64,000 nt of DNA from Henckelia pumila (GCF_033568475.1 NC_133123.1:7183001-7247000), one strand, 5' to 3'. Counted from the first letter of the stretch, positions 37,801-48,851 are shown. Numbers and translations: made by a program. Notes: generated from the letters alone by a model not told the origin.

Positions 37801-38360
37801 CGTTTCACATTAAGCTTCAACACCTAGTTACCTACCACAAAGTTGACAACAAAATCCTTTTAACGGAGAAATCTATTTGTTATACAAATATAATCAAATC
37901 AAATGACTCAGCACAATAGAGAGAGGCATCAACCTGGCCCGTCGTTGATAAAACTTGGTTTCCTTCTTGAATACAAAACTGAAACAGAAGAGCAATGTAT
38001 CACCCAACAATGTTAAAATTAAACACTGAACGAGCAAATCCATTCTTAACCTGAATTCATCACTGTAACCATAGGAGAATGTTATATCTGGGAAGTGTTC
38101 TAAAACATCCCTGGCGCACTCATTCATCAGCTCCAATGATTTCTTACAAGTTGGCTTCACAAACTCATGCACTTCAGAAAATCTACTCAAATATCAGGAA
38201 CCCCACAATCTGTAAATATTTGTGAAACAAAATGTTAAGGGATGCTGATGATATACCTGCGAAAATTTCTGCCGTCAACACGAACAACAATAATATTAGG
38301 CGGCATGACTTCATCCTCCACCTCATACAACTTCACGTACTCGTACTTGCTATTTGCCAT
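28852..38360 (-). CDS. THG1: tRNA-His guanylyltransferase with two tandem Thg1 domains, thirteen exons
   Basis: Adds the obligatory G-1 to tRNA-His by 3'-5' nucleotide addition; in Arabidopsis the family includes ICA1. Exons (minus): 38360-38257, 38182-38051, 37978-37934, 36751-36582, 36500-36415, 35771-35661, 35424-35168, 30403-30272, 30186-30142, 29959-29790, 29641-29556, 29273-29160, 28992-28852; 1593 nt, 530 aa. Domain 1 (about 1-215): VRVDGRNF with Asp29, SYGYSDEF with Asp76/Glu77, then KILSLIVSFFTSVYVSKWKE, YLAWRQNECHISNQY. Domain 2 (about 270-520): IRIDGCHFHRF (Asp296), SYGVSDEY (Asp343/Glu344), KWKDFFPHKEM, YLAWRQVDCHINNQYN. Metal-binding acids are complete in both halves and domain 1 numbering equals human THG1. 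Exon lengths 132/45/170/86 recur exactly in the two halves. The seventh intron (30404-35167) is swollen by transposons. Confidence 0.95.
30914..32958. mobile_element. Solo LTR in THG1 intron 7, TSD GAGCC (LTR 30919-32953)
   Basis: Starts TGTAACGCCCCGTTTTTATC and ends GAACCGAGGTCTCACA, flanked by GAGCC at 30914-30918 and 32954-32958. Length 2035 bp. No primer-binding site, pol or second LTR is adjacent. Its right end carries a CpG-rich tandem motif array. It lies inside an intron of THG1 and is presumably spliced out. Confidence 0.88.
32697..32862. repeat. CpG-rich GCGCGCCCGCGC motif array in the solo LTR
   Basis: Six spaced copies of a GCGCG(C/T)CCGCGC motif in about 165 bp (for example GTGGCGCGCCCGCGCGTCCC), separated by 15-30 bp, in otherwise AT-rich DNA. 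A T-poor, A-homopolymer tract (about 32867-32882) follows. Confidence 0.85.
33306..33694 (+). mobile_element. Complete TRIM element, TSD GAGTT (33311-33689)
   Basis: Two short LTRs, 33311-33428 (118 bp) and 33569-33689 (121 bp), both starting TGTTGAAATATTGTCCCACA and ending TAACA. Directly after LTR 1 is TGGTATCAGAACC, a primer-binding site matching the 3' end of initiator tRNA-Met (canonical TGGTATCAGAGC). Before LTR 2 is a G-rich polypurine-like tract (GTGTGGGGGTG). GAGTT flanks both ends (33306-33310, 33690-33694). The 140-bp interior has no coding capacity. LTRs differ by several substitutions and a 3-bp indel, so insertion is not very recent. Confidence 0.93.
33704..34052. mobile_element. 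hAT-type MITE of the GCCTAGGC class, TSD GTTTACTC (33712-34044)
   Basis: The left end CAAGGTTCTAAAATTCG and the right end read inversely CAATGTTCTAAAAATCG form a 17-bp TIR with two mismatches. A perfect 8-bp duplication GTTTACTC flanks it (33704-33711, 34045-34052), the size made by hAT transposases. Subterminal sequence is rich in GCGCCTAGCG and GTGCGCCGCCTAAGC words. Length 333 bp, no ORF. Confidence 0.9.
34131..34267. repeat. Two imperfect direct repeats of about 68 bp
   Basis: Copies start TATGCTATAATCATCAGAAA (about 34131) and TATGCTATAACAATCAGAAG (about 34202); both contain ATCATCAAGATCA and ATATCATCTCACAC. Within THG1 intron 7. Confidence 0.75.
34535..34654. repeat. 40-bp tandem repeat, three copies
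   Basis: The unit starts CTAACGGTGATTTAAATTCA and ends GCAGGGAAGTGTAT; three copies at 34535, 34575 and 34615, with one substitution in the third (TTCG for TTCA). Head to tail without spacers, in THG1 intron 7. Confidence 0.95.
34724..34799. repeat. 38-bp tandem duplication
   Basis: The unit starting CCATTTCTCAGCCAAGAACT and ending CTGCTCCAA occurs twice in a row with almost no change. Confidence 0.9.
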
Positions 38361-39236
38361 TTAAATAACTTATCGCAGGCTCGCTGCACTTTGCGTTATT
38401 AGGAACTATGGTGTGAGGCCCCGTGAGATAGGTCATCCGCGCCCTCCCTCCTGGTTTACAATTGAAAGCTGTGAGATGGACAATCCCATCTCCAAGAACG
38501 ACACAAATTATCGAGGTCAAGGGCCAAAGAGATTGTACGTTCTGACTTGACTTGGTTGGGCCATCAATTTGGATCTTGGCTAGGGTAAAAGCTCGGGCCC
38601 TTACCTGCCGGTAAAACTAAAAACGAAATGGATATGAAAAAACTTTTGTGGGTATAAGTTTAGTTTCAGGGATTTTTAAAAATCCCCGAAATTTCGAAGT
38701 GAATATGAAGATGCTATCTCTATTTCGAATCGAGACATTATAAATTATTATTATTATTATTATTATGTTATAAATTATTATTATTATTATTATAATAAAT
38801 TATAAATATTTTTTATTTATCAAATTTTATTAAATACTTTAATAATATATAAATTATACTAAATATTTAATTAAAAATAATAGTATTTATTAGTTTATAT
38901 TATTTTTATATATTATATTTTGCATACGTTTAATAACATAAATAAACTATTAAGATTAATAATGTATATTTATTTTTTATCTGAAAAAAATTAGAAAAAA
39001 ATATATTTTTACTAAAATATTGATATATAATATTATATTTAAAATATCAATTTTCAATTTTTCATTTACTTTAAAATAATCTTGATTGATATAAATATTC
39101 TTATTCAAAATATTGTTATTAATGTTAAATTTTAATTTTACAATAAAAAAATTTTACATCGAAATTTTTTCGTGTATTTTACAATAAAAATTAACTAACA
39201 AGATATATAAAAATAAAAATTAAAAAAATATATAAA
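38361..39236. other. THG1 promoter side and AT-rich spacer
   Basis: The first 250 bases above 38360 are the THG1 5'UTR/promoter region and are relatively GC-rich. At 38746-38800 are two ATT/TAA trinucleotide microsatellite runs. The rest is AT-rich and without features. Confidence 0.5.
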
Positions 39237-39933
39237 GTTTCGATAACATGAGAAACTATCATTGGCAACCGTGAGCAACATTTGACGTGACAATCACTAA
39301 TTGGATGTACAAGGTCGTAAGTTGTTGCTCACGTAATTGTTCGTAATGGTTGCTCTTGTGTTTGAAACTCTATATACTTATATATAATATTCGGATATGA
39401 GACGGGGATGAGGATTAAATCCCCGCAGATATTTGGACGGGGAATCCCCAATTGAAAAATGAGAAGTTTGGAGGAGATGAGATGAGTTTTGTATTCGAAG
39501 ACGGAAATGTCTTTCATTGTCATCCCTACGAAACTACTTAAAATGTGTATCTTACAATTTTTCTCCTAATTTATATATATATTGGAATACTGGGCTATAA
39601 TTTGGGGATACGTGAGGTGTGTTGCCCACCCTTGCTCCCACACCATCCCCTCTAACTTTTTTTTTTTAAAAAAATTGTGACTTGAAAACCACAACCGCTA
39701 TATTTCGATGAGCTCTCATAACTAATTCAAAAAAGTGTTGGTAGGGAGAATATCTTTCGATGAGCTATCATAACTAATCCAAAAAAGTGTTGGTAGAAAA
39801 AATCGAACTCTTGATCTTTGATCAACAGTTCATCTATTCTACGAACTTAGACTCTCCCTTAATGACTCTCTAACTTTGGTTTTTGTTTTATCTAATGGTG
39901 GATTGCGTCAATAACAGGCTAAATATATCTAAT
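39237..39933 (+). repeat. Dispersed 0.7-kb direct repeat, copy 1
   Basis: Colinear with 48147-48831: both share TATCATTGGCAAC, GATATGAGACGGGGATGA, GATTAAATCCCCGCAG, GTTGCCCACCCTTGCTCCCA and GGCTATAATTT in the same order. Copy 1 has an additional internal duplication of about 50 bp (TTTCGATGAGCTCTCATAAC and TTTCGATGAGCTATCATAAC, about 39703 and 39750). No ends typical of a transposon were recognised. Identity is moderate (many small indels). Confidence 0.8.
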
Positions 39934-41224
39934 TTAAAATTTTTAATTTAAAATCAAAACTTCTTTTTGCAATTTCGTCATGATTATGTATATATTTTTT
40001 AGAATTTTTATTCTTTCATGTCGTTATGTTTGAAAATTTGTTCCGGTTGTCTTGAGTTACTGGAAAACATATTAAAAGTATTGATCTTTCATTTTTGAAC
40101 GAGCCAAAAGGCCCAAATACACGATTTAATAATATAATTAATTTTAGTCTGTAGGTGATGGTGGGAATGGGAATCTCTCTTTTTTTCCCAAGTTCGATAT
40201 ATATAATATCATAGTGCACAATCCATATAAAAGAAATTGTGGTCTCATCATTTAATTTGTGAGACAATATTGGCAATTTGCCACAAAATGCATGTGATCA
40301 TTATTATTTGAGTCACTCCAAGGGCTAGCTAGCTAGGTCCCCTCTTCCCTTTATAATAATAATAATAATGGGGTGAGTTAATTGACATGGAATTATAAAT
40401 GGATGTGACAACATTTTCAATAACCCTAGCTAGGTTGCCAACATTTTAACTAGTTTCGCACACAACATGCACGAAAATTAATTTCTTTTTTGTTAATCTT
40501 ATTTCATATGTCATTATTTGATGAATTATATACTCTATAATTTTTTTTTGATAATCAACCATTCACGTAATTTATATGAGTCAGATTGGTCATTTTAATT
40601 TTATAGATGAAATTATATCTTAAATACCCACATATATAGTTTGGATCAAATAATATAATATTCTTTCTGGTTTCCACGACAACTTTTGTAAAATTTCATT
40701 CCAAAAATTGTTATATATTTTATACTAGTATTTCACTCATGCATGCACAAACTATATATCATGTATAATATAGTTAAATTAGATAATATAAAAATTTTGA
40801 ATATGAAATTAAAATGTAAAAAATTTAATTCTTAAGTAATAAGAATAATGTTAAAAATACTTTTAAAAACTAAAAAAAAACTCTTTAAACAAAAATAAGT
40901 CGCGCAATGCACGTGATATATTTTATACAATTAATGATAAAAAAATATTAAGACTGAATATTTGAACGAACATAGATAGAACATAAAAATAAATTACAAA
41001 AAAATTATGTATACTTCAACATCAGTAAATATGATTCCATCGTGTGAGATATTGTTTGTTTTGATATGGAGGTATCTCTTATGCAATCATTTTTTAATAA
41101 ATTAAATAAGGATAGAATAGAAATTTTATATAAAATTTATTTTTTGAATATTTTTTTATTAATTTTTGTGAAAAATTAAGATTATACAATCACGACAGAG
41201 AAAGTTTCTAGCACACGACTATAT
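39934..41224. other. AT-rich spacer
   Basis: Contains a TAA microsatellite (about 40351-40369) and a CTAGCTAGCTAGG tract, but no gene. Confidence 0.45.
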
Positions 41225-41225
41225 A

Positions 41226-41290
<65 letters not shown>
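41225..41290. repeat. AT dinucleotide microsatellite
   Basis: A run of about 65 bases of TA/AT with two interruptions (TATATAAATATATATATATA type). It borders the segment that recurs inverted near 61.8 kb. Confidence 0.95.
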
Positions 41291-41294
<4 letters not shown>

Positions 41295-41727
41295 TTCACA
41301 TTCTATTTTGAGACGATCAATACAGATACAAGTCATAATTTTTTTGGGACCAATGCTAAAAATTTAGTATCTAACTAGAAGAAAATTAAATTGACGATGA
41401 ACTGCATGAATTAAATTCAATAGACATAAATTTAACGTTTGTTTACCATTATATCATAAGGTTCTGTGATCGGTGGTCGAATAGAGTACGGATAATACAC
41501 GGATTAGGATTCTCTATAGCAGGGGATAGTAGGGGTGCTATGTATCATTTTCTCCACGACACACTTGTTATTATTATTATTTTATTTATTTGTTTGTTTT
41601 TTAAATCTTTTTAACTCAACATGCTCCTTTTTTTTTAAATAACAATATTGGCTTTATCATTTTCTAATTTATCCAATTTTAACAAAAATGTTATCCCTCC
41701 GAGTAATACACATACACACCAACTCTA
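41283..41727 (+). repeat. Segment repeated in inverted orientation at 61281-61806
   Basis: Shared words in reversed order and strand: AAATTCACATTCTATTTTGA, ATGAACTGCATGAATTAAA, GTGGTCGAATAGAGTACG, ACACATACACACCAACTCT. The two copies lie 20 kb apart. No TE hallmark identifies the family. Confidence 0.8.
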
Positions 41728-41969
41728 ATTTTTTTTTTTAAAAAAAGAAAACTATTTTATAAGCAATAGCCATGCATTAGAGGTAATTTACTCGGATGCA
41801 TTAATGATCCCTCTCCAGCCAGCTGTCTCCTCTTCTCTGATTTTGACCTCTACGAATTCGTATTCAAAACTTGCTGAAATTATTTAGCCAATGTTTTCCC
41901 ACATCTACTCATCTAGATGTTTGAATAAAGATCCAATCTTGGTATTTGTTTCAAACTTTTCAAGAAAAA

Positions 41970-42428
41970 TATGAACAGGGTTCTTGAAATCAAAGAGCTA
42001 GCAACAGTCTTATTTTCTCTTCCAATCACCCCCACCCCCTATTGCCGCTTCACAATATTACGGTTCTGGGTTCAATCTGAATAAGAAGGTAAGCCCTAGT
42101 GTGCTTCTGATAATAATAATAATAATCATCGCTATATATTATTTTCTTCATATCCGGGCTACTTCACCTTCTTGTTAGATTCCTGTTGAGACCTCCAAAC
42201 AGGGATCCTGATGAAATGGAGAATGTGACTGCCCTTCAGGGGAAGTTGCAGCAGCTTTTTCACTTGCATGATTCTGGTGTTGACCAGTCTTTTATTGATA
42301 CCCTCCCCATATTCAACTACAAAGCCATTATAGGAGTGAAGGATCCCTTTGATTGTGCGGTCTGTTTGTGTGAATTTGAGGGTGAAGATAAGCACAGGCT
42401 ACTGCCTAAATGCAGTCTTAAGTACTGA
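41970..42428 (+). pseudogene. ATL-type RING-H2 E3 ubiquitin ligase pseudogene
   Basis: Relic of an ATL46/ATL47/ATL13-like membrane RING ligase. After a Pro-rich start, one frame gives AASQYYGSGFNLNKKVSPSV and an isoleucine-rich membrane segment (LLIIIIII). About four extra bases near 42133 then shift the frame, and FFISGLLHLLVRFLLRPPNR, LQQLFHLHDSGVDQSFIDTL and DPFDCAVCLCEFEGEDKHRL follow. The protein ends at LLPKCSLKY: only the first RING Cys pair (CAVC) and the third Cys (KCS) remain; the His and the last Cys pairs are missing. Intact relatives are 350-550 aa; this one is frameshifted and truncated inside the RING, so it cannot bind E2. Sequence to 43108 shows no rest of the gene. Confidence 0.85.
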
Positions 42429-43108
42429 AACTATGAGACTGCTGAATGAAAAGTAATTTTTTTACCCAAATGTAATCATGATCGAAGAAAGGGTTATATA
42501 TATATATAGTTGGTTTTTCTCATATATAGTTGTGGTCTATGAAAATCAATGTTCCGAGTTGTGTCGATAATCTGATGAGTTGGTCTTCTTCGGCAAACTT
42601 TAGATCTAGCACTTGATTGATTTGTTTTGTCTGCTAAAATTGCAGGGAACTGAAGTTTAATATATAACATATAAATTTCCTTTCTTTTGAACTACTCGTG
42701 TTAGCTAATGAACTTGTATAGAGTACTTGTTCCTAATTTTATCTGGCTACTACACTTTCTTCCAGCCCAACTTCTAGTCCTGAGGTAAATTTGTAACAAT
42801 TAATTACATCTGATTCAGGCTTGCTTAATTTTCTCTAGTACTGCCAGGGCTTGCTTTTGACAAAAGATCTAGCTCTCGTACGTAAAGGAACTCAAGTAGC
42901 GGAGACCGTTATTCAGACTTTCGTCGTCAAATATCTCGGGGAGTCGCCGGAAATTTACAGCGGAGTCTAGCTAAAAAGGTATGTCCAGCAATTTCCTTTT
43001 TGTTTTTGTTTTTTTCTAAAGAACTTATCGCTAAACATTTATAGCAAAATATTACCAAACAAATTTAGTGTTTCTTAAAATATGTTTGGTAAATAATACA
43101 TCAAATAT
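42429..43108. other. Spacer after the ATL relic
   Basis: No recognisable coding sequence. A stretch 42885-42965 has a higher-GC, codon-like look on the plus strand (ending in frame with a stop at about 42967), which I could not assign. Confidence 0.35.
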
Positions 43109-45430
43109 CAATAGTTGGAAAATATTCTTTGGGCAAAAAAAAAAAAAAACTTTGACATGACCTTTCCATAAAAAGGTCATCCTGAAAACACAGAAAGCTC
43201 AAAGCAGGTTATGTAAAATATGCTCAACTAAAATTGTTTAAACAAAAACGACAATCACAAGCCTACGATCGCACTAGCCAAGACTAGAGTACTAGACAAA
43301 TAAAATAAAAGCACATGTAGAGCTCACAGGCACATTCATAGCAGCGAATAATCCAAATAAATCTCCGTTCTCCCAAATATTAATGCAGATACTCGGGACA
43401 TTTTCCCGGAAACTATAAATATACCTCTTAAATAATACATTTAAATATAACTGTGAAACAGAGACACGATCCAACCTCAATCACGAGCTCCACCGACAGA
43501 CTCTCCGCCTAGTGCTGCTAAACCAATTGAGTGACCTACCAAGGTGCCCAAGAGCAGCCACAGCAGCCCCCAGAAATACTGAGGTTAGGATTCTAGTACG
43601 AAACAGTTAAAACATGCATAACGTATTTAAAATTGAAATATGAAATGCATGTAACTGGACTCAATATGAACAGGATAAACAGGAGCCAATAAACGGTGCG
43701 ATAACAACTGAAACAATGCTGAATCAACCCACAGGGGTGTCTGCATCGTCATGCAGCCCCACCAGTTCGAAAATTCCCAATATTAAAAATCTGAAAATTC
43801 GAAATTATGCCAAATAAATTCTGAAAATAACCAATACCTTCAATTGATTCCAATATAGTACCTACAACCAATAATATATCAAATATCAATAGTTGGAAAA
43901 TACTCTTTGGGCCAAAAAAAAAACTTTGACATGACCTTCCCATAAAAAGGTCATCATGAAAACACAGAAAGCTCAAAGCAGGTTATGCAAAATATTCTCA
44001 ACTAGAATTGTTTAAACAAAAACGACAATCACAAGCCTACGACCGCACTAGTCAAGACTAAAGTACTAGACAAATAAAATAAAAGCACATGCAGAGCTCA
44101 CATGCACATTCATAACAGCGAATAATCCAAATAAATATCCGTTCTCCCAAGTATTAATGCAGATACTCGGGACATTTCCCCGGAAACTATAAATATACCT
44201 CTTAAATAATACATTTAAATATAACTGGGAAACAGAGACACGATCCAACCTCAATCACGAGCTCCACCGACAGACTCTTCGCCTAGTGCTGCTAAACCAC
44301 TTGGGTGAGCTACCAAGGTACACAAGAACAGCCACAGCAGCCCCCAGAAATACTGAGGTTAGGATTCTAGTACGAAACAGTTAAAACATAACGTATTTAA
44401 AATTGAAATATGAAATACATGTAACTGGACTCAATATGAACAGGATAAACATGATCCAGTAAACGGTGCGATAACAACTAAAACAATGCTGAATCAACTC
44501 ACAGGGGTGTCTGCATCGTCATGCAGCCCCACCAGTTCGAAAATTCCCAATATTAAAAATCTGAAAATTCGAAATTATGCCAAATAAATTCTGAAAAATA
44601 ACCAATACCTTCAATTGATTTCAATATAGTACCTACAACCAATAATACATCAAATATCAATAGTTGGAAAATACTATTTGGGCCAAAAAAAAACTTTGAC
44701 ATGACCTTCCCATAAAAAGGTCATCCTGAAAACACGGAAAGCTCAAAGCAGGTTATGTAAAATATTATCAACTAGAATTGTTTAAACAAAAACGACAATC
44801 ACAAGCCTACGACCGCACTAGCCAAGACTAGAGTACTAGACAAATAAAATAAAAGCACATGCAGAGCTCACAGGCACATTCATAACAACGAATAATCCAA
44901 ATAAATCTCCGTTCTACCAAATATTAATGCAGATACTTGGAACATTTCCCCGGAAACTATAAATATACCTCTTATATAATACATTTAAATATAACTGGGA
45001 AACAGAGACACGATCCACCTCAATCACGAGCTCCACCGACAGACTCTCCGCCTAGTGCTGCAAAACCACTTGGGTGACCTACCAAGGTGCCCAAGAGTAG
45101 CCACAGCAGCCCCCAGAAATACTGAGGTTAGGATTCTAGTATGAAACAGTTAAAACATGCATAACGTATTTAAAATTGAAATATGAAATACATGTAACTG
45201 GACTCAATATGAACAGGATAAGCAGGAGCCAATAAACGGTGCGATAACAACTGAAACAATGCTGAATCAACCCACAGGGGTGTCTGCATCGTCATGCAGC
45301 CCCACCAGTTCGAAAATTTCCAATATTAAAAATCTGGAAATTCGAAATTATGCCAAATAAATTCTGAAAAATAACCAATACCTTCAATTGATTCCAATAT
45401 AGTACCTACAACCAATAATACATCAAATAT
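43109..45430 (-). repeat. Three tandem copies of a 0.77-kb repeat
   Basis: Unit starts at 43109, 43888 and 44658 (CAATAGTTGGAAAATA), with a fourth start at 45431 (periods 779, 770, 773). Each unit carries the hairpin-forming ATGACCTTCCCATAAAAAGGTCAT, then CACAAGCCTACGA, CAATCACGAGCTCCACCGAC, CAGCAGCCCCCAGAAATACT and GTGTCTGCATCGTCATGCAG. Identity between units looks above 90%. Short ORFs recur in each but are not conserved in frame. The same unit occurs on the opposite strand at 47083-48150. Confidence 0.93.
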
Positions 45431-46240
45431 CAATAGTTGGAATTCAATTAACTCGAAATCCTCAAAATTCGAAACCCTGACTTCGAAATTATACCTCAAG
45501 CTTCGAAAACAAGCTCCAAACGACCTAAACGACCTTGCTCCTAAGCTAAACAACAATCGGCGACGGCAAACGACGGCTGCCGGAAATGGGTTCGACTGGC
45601 TTCTCTGTTTTTGTTTAATTGTGTGTATTCGAGCCTCGAGATGCTGGCTTAAGCCCTTATTTTTTCACGGAAATTTTTTAATTTTGAAACGATAACTAAA
45701 AGGATGTTTGACTAAACTTATTAAAAAGAGCTTATAAGCTCTTAGAACTTAAAAGTTGTTTTAAGAGCTTATAAGTTGTTAGAACTTATTTTAAAAATAA
45801 GCTATTAAAGTGTTTGGATAAACTTATTTTAAACAACTTAAAGATGTTGATGTGTTTGGTATTATAAAATATTTTTATTGTCAAAATTACCAAAGAGAGT
45901 ATAATTGTATGAAAATAATATTTCGAGTTATACATATACAAAAATAGTTTTAGAATAAACCTATATTAAAAAATAAATTTGTTTTAATATTTTATTTTTA
46001 AAAAAATTTATGTGATTTGTAATTTTTTTAAATAATATTTAATATTTAATGGGTGGAGGATAAGATGAAGATTTATTAAAATATTCAAGGATATTTTAGA
46101 GAGATGAAAAATTAAAATAATGTCTTTTTGAAAAAAGTACATCCCCTTAAATTTTTAAAAACAACTTATAAGTTGCCAAACATCATATTTTGACAGCTTA
46201 TAAGCTGTTTTTAAAAAAAATTACCAAACATATTTTAAGA
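45431..46240. repeat. Left arm of a large inverted repeat (unique part)
   Basis: Contains AATTCAATTAACTCGAAATC, CGACGGCTGCCGGAAATGGG, CGAGCCTCGAGATGCTGGC and an AAGAGCTTATAAGCTC-rich tract. Each appears in reverse complement in the right arm at mirrored distance from about 46258. The arm continues leftward into the tandem 0.77-kb units. Confidence 0.9.
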
Positions 46241-46275
46241 AACAATTTATAAGCTGTTTGAAATAGCTTTTAAGC

Positions 46276-47083
46276 TCTCAAAATATGTTTGGTAAATTTT
46301 TTTAAAAACAGCTTATAAGGTGTCAAAATAAGCTGTTTGGCAGCTTATAAGCTGTTTTTAAAAAAGTAAGGTGGAAATACTTTTTTTCAAAAAGACCTTA
46401 TTTTAATATTTCATCTCTCTAAAATATCCTTGAATATTTTAATAAATCTTGATCTTATCATCCACCCATTAAATATTAAATATTATTTTAAAAAAAATAT
46501 AAATCACATAAATTTTTCAAAAAATAAAATATTAAAACAAATTTATTTTTTAATATAGGTTTATTCCAAAACTATTTTCGTATATGTATAACTCGAAATA
46601 TTATTTTCATACAATTATACTCTTTTTGGTAATTTTGACAATAAAAAGTTCTTATAATACCAAACACATCAACATCTTTAAGTTGTTTAAAATAAGTTTA
46701 TCCAAACACTTTAATAGCTTATTTTTAAAATAAGTTTTAACAACTTTTAAGCTCTTAAAACAGCTTTTAAGTTCTAAGAGCTTATAAGCTCTTTTTAATA
46801 AGTTTAGCCAAACATCCTCTTAGTTATCGTTTCAAAATTTAAAATTTTTCGTGAAAAAATAAGGGCTTAAGCCAGCATCTCGAGGCTCGAATACACACAA
46901 TTAAACAAAAAACAGAGCAGTCAGTCGAACCCATTTCCGGCAGCCGTCGTTTGCCGTCGCCGATCGTTGATTAGCATAGGAGCAAGCTCGTTTAGGTCGT
47001 TTGGAGCATTGTTTTCGAAGTTTGAGGCATAATTTCGAAGTCAGGGTTTCGAATTTTGAGGATTTCGAGTTAATTGAATTCCA
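46276..47083. repeat. Right arm of the large inverted repeat (unique part)
   Basis: Reverse complement of 45431-46240 with scattered substitutions and small indels (for example ACGACGGCTGCC on the left against GGCAGCCGTCGT on the right). Spacer between arms is only about 35 bp (46241-46275). Confidence 0.9.
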
Positions 47084-48150
47084 ACTATTGATATTTGATA
47101 TATTATTGGTTGTAGGTACTATATTGGAATCAATTGAAGATATTGGTTATTTTTCAGAATTTATTTGGCATAATTTCGAATTTTCAGATTTTAATATTGG
47201 GAATTTTCGAACTGGTGGGGCTGCATAACGATGCAGACACCCCTGTGGTTTGTTTAAGCATTGTTTCAGTTGTTATCGCACCGTTTATTGGCTCCTGTTT
47301 ATCCTGTTCATATTGAGTCCAGTTACATGCATTTCACATTTCAATTTTAAATACGTTATGCATGTTTTAACTGTTTCATACTAGAATCCTAACCTCAGTA
47401 TTTCTGGGGGCTGCTGTGGTTGCTCTTGGGCATCTTGGCAGGTCACCCAAGTGGTTTAGCAGCACTAGGCGGAGAGTGTGTCGGTGGAGCTCGTGATTGA
47501 TGTTGGATCGTGTCTCTGTTTTTCAGTTATATTTAAATGTATTATTTAAGAGGTATATTTATAATTTCCGGGGAAATGTCCCGAGTATCTGCATTAATAT
47601 TTGGGAGAACGGAGATTTATTTGGATTATTCGCTGTTATGACTGTGTCTGTGAGCACTGCATGTGCTTTTATTTTATTTGTCTAGTACTCTAGTCTTAGA
47701 TAATGCGGTCGTAGGCTTGTGATTGTCGTTTTTGTTTAAACAATTCTAGTTGAGCATATTTTACATAACTGCTTTGAGCTTTCTTTGTTTTCAGGATGAC
47801 CTTTTTATGGGAAGGTCATGTCAAAGTTTTTTTTTTGGCCCAAAAAGTATTTTTCAACTATTGATATTTGATGTATTATTGGTTGTAGGTACTATATTGG
47901 AATCAATTGAAGGTATTGGTTATTTTTCAGAATTTATTTGGCATAATTTCGAATTTCCAAATTTTTAATATTGAGAATTTTCGAACTGTTGGGACTGCAT
48001 GACGATGCAGACACCCCTGTGGGTTGCTTCAACATTGTTTCAGTTGTTATCGTACCGTTTATTGGCTCCTGTTTATCCTGTTCATATTGAGTCCAGTTAC
48101 ATGCATTTCATATTTCAATTTTAAATACGTTATGCATGTTTTAATTGTTT
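47083..48150 (+). repeat. Inverted-orientation copies of the 0.77-kb unit (1.4 units)
   Basis: One complete unit (47083-47855) and the first about 295 bp of another (47856-48150), reverse complement to the units at 43109-45430. They extend the right arm of the inverted repeat, which ends where the dispersed 0.7-kb repeat begins. Confidence 0.9.
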
Positions 48151-48831
48151 CGATCAAACGAGCAACTATCATTGGCAACTGTGAGCAACATTTGACTTGA
48201 CAATCACTCATTTGATGTACAATGTATCACTCATTGGATGTACATGGTATCACGTCAGCTTGTTGTTCACGTAATTGCTCATGTTGGTTGCTCATGTGTT
48301 TGAAACTTTATATACTTATACATAATATTTGGATATGAGACGGGGATGATGATTAAATCCCCGCAGGTATGTGGATGGGGAATCCTCGATTTAAAAAATG
48401 GGGAGTTGGGAGGAGATGTGATGATTTTTGTATTCAAGGATGGGGATGCCTCCCATTGTCATCCCTACGAAACTACTTGAAATGTGTATTACAATTTTTC
48501 TTCTAAATTTATATATCTATTGGAATATTAGGCTATAATTTTGGGACACGTGAGGTGTGTTGCCCACCCTTGCTCCCACACGATCCCTTCTAACTTTGGT
48601 TTTTTTAATAAAAATTAAAAAAAATTGTGACCTTAAAACCACAACTGCTATCTTTCGGTGAGCTCTAATAACTAATCCAAAAAGATGTTGGTAGGAAAAA
48701 TCGAACTCCTGATTTTTGGTTAACAGTTTACCTACTGTACGAACTTGGACTCCCCCCTTAATGGCTCACTAACTTTGGTTTTTGTTTCATCTAATGGTGG
48801 GTTGCATCAATCACATGCTAAATATATCTGA
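48147..48831 (+). repeat. Dispersed 0.7-kb direct repeat, copy 2
   Basis: Second copy of the segment at 39237-39933, same orientation; it lacks the extra 50-bp internal duplication of copy 1. It abuts the right end of the inverted-repeat structure. Confidence 0.8.
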
Positions 48832-48851
48832 ATACCCAAGGAACAAATTGA

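Noticed and set aside
43292-47685. Recurring 62- and 75-aa ORFs in the 0.77-kb units
   Set aside because: Repeated by DNA duplication only; frames and lengths differ among units and there is no recognised domain.
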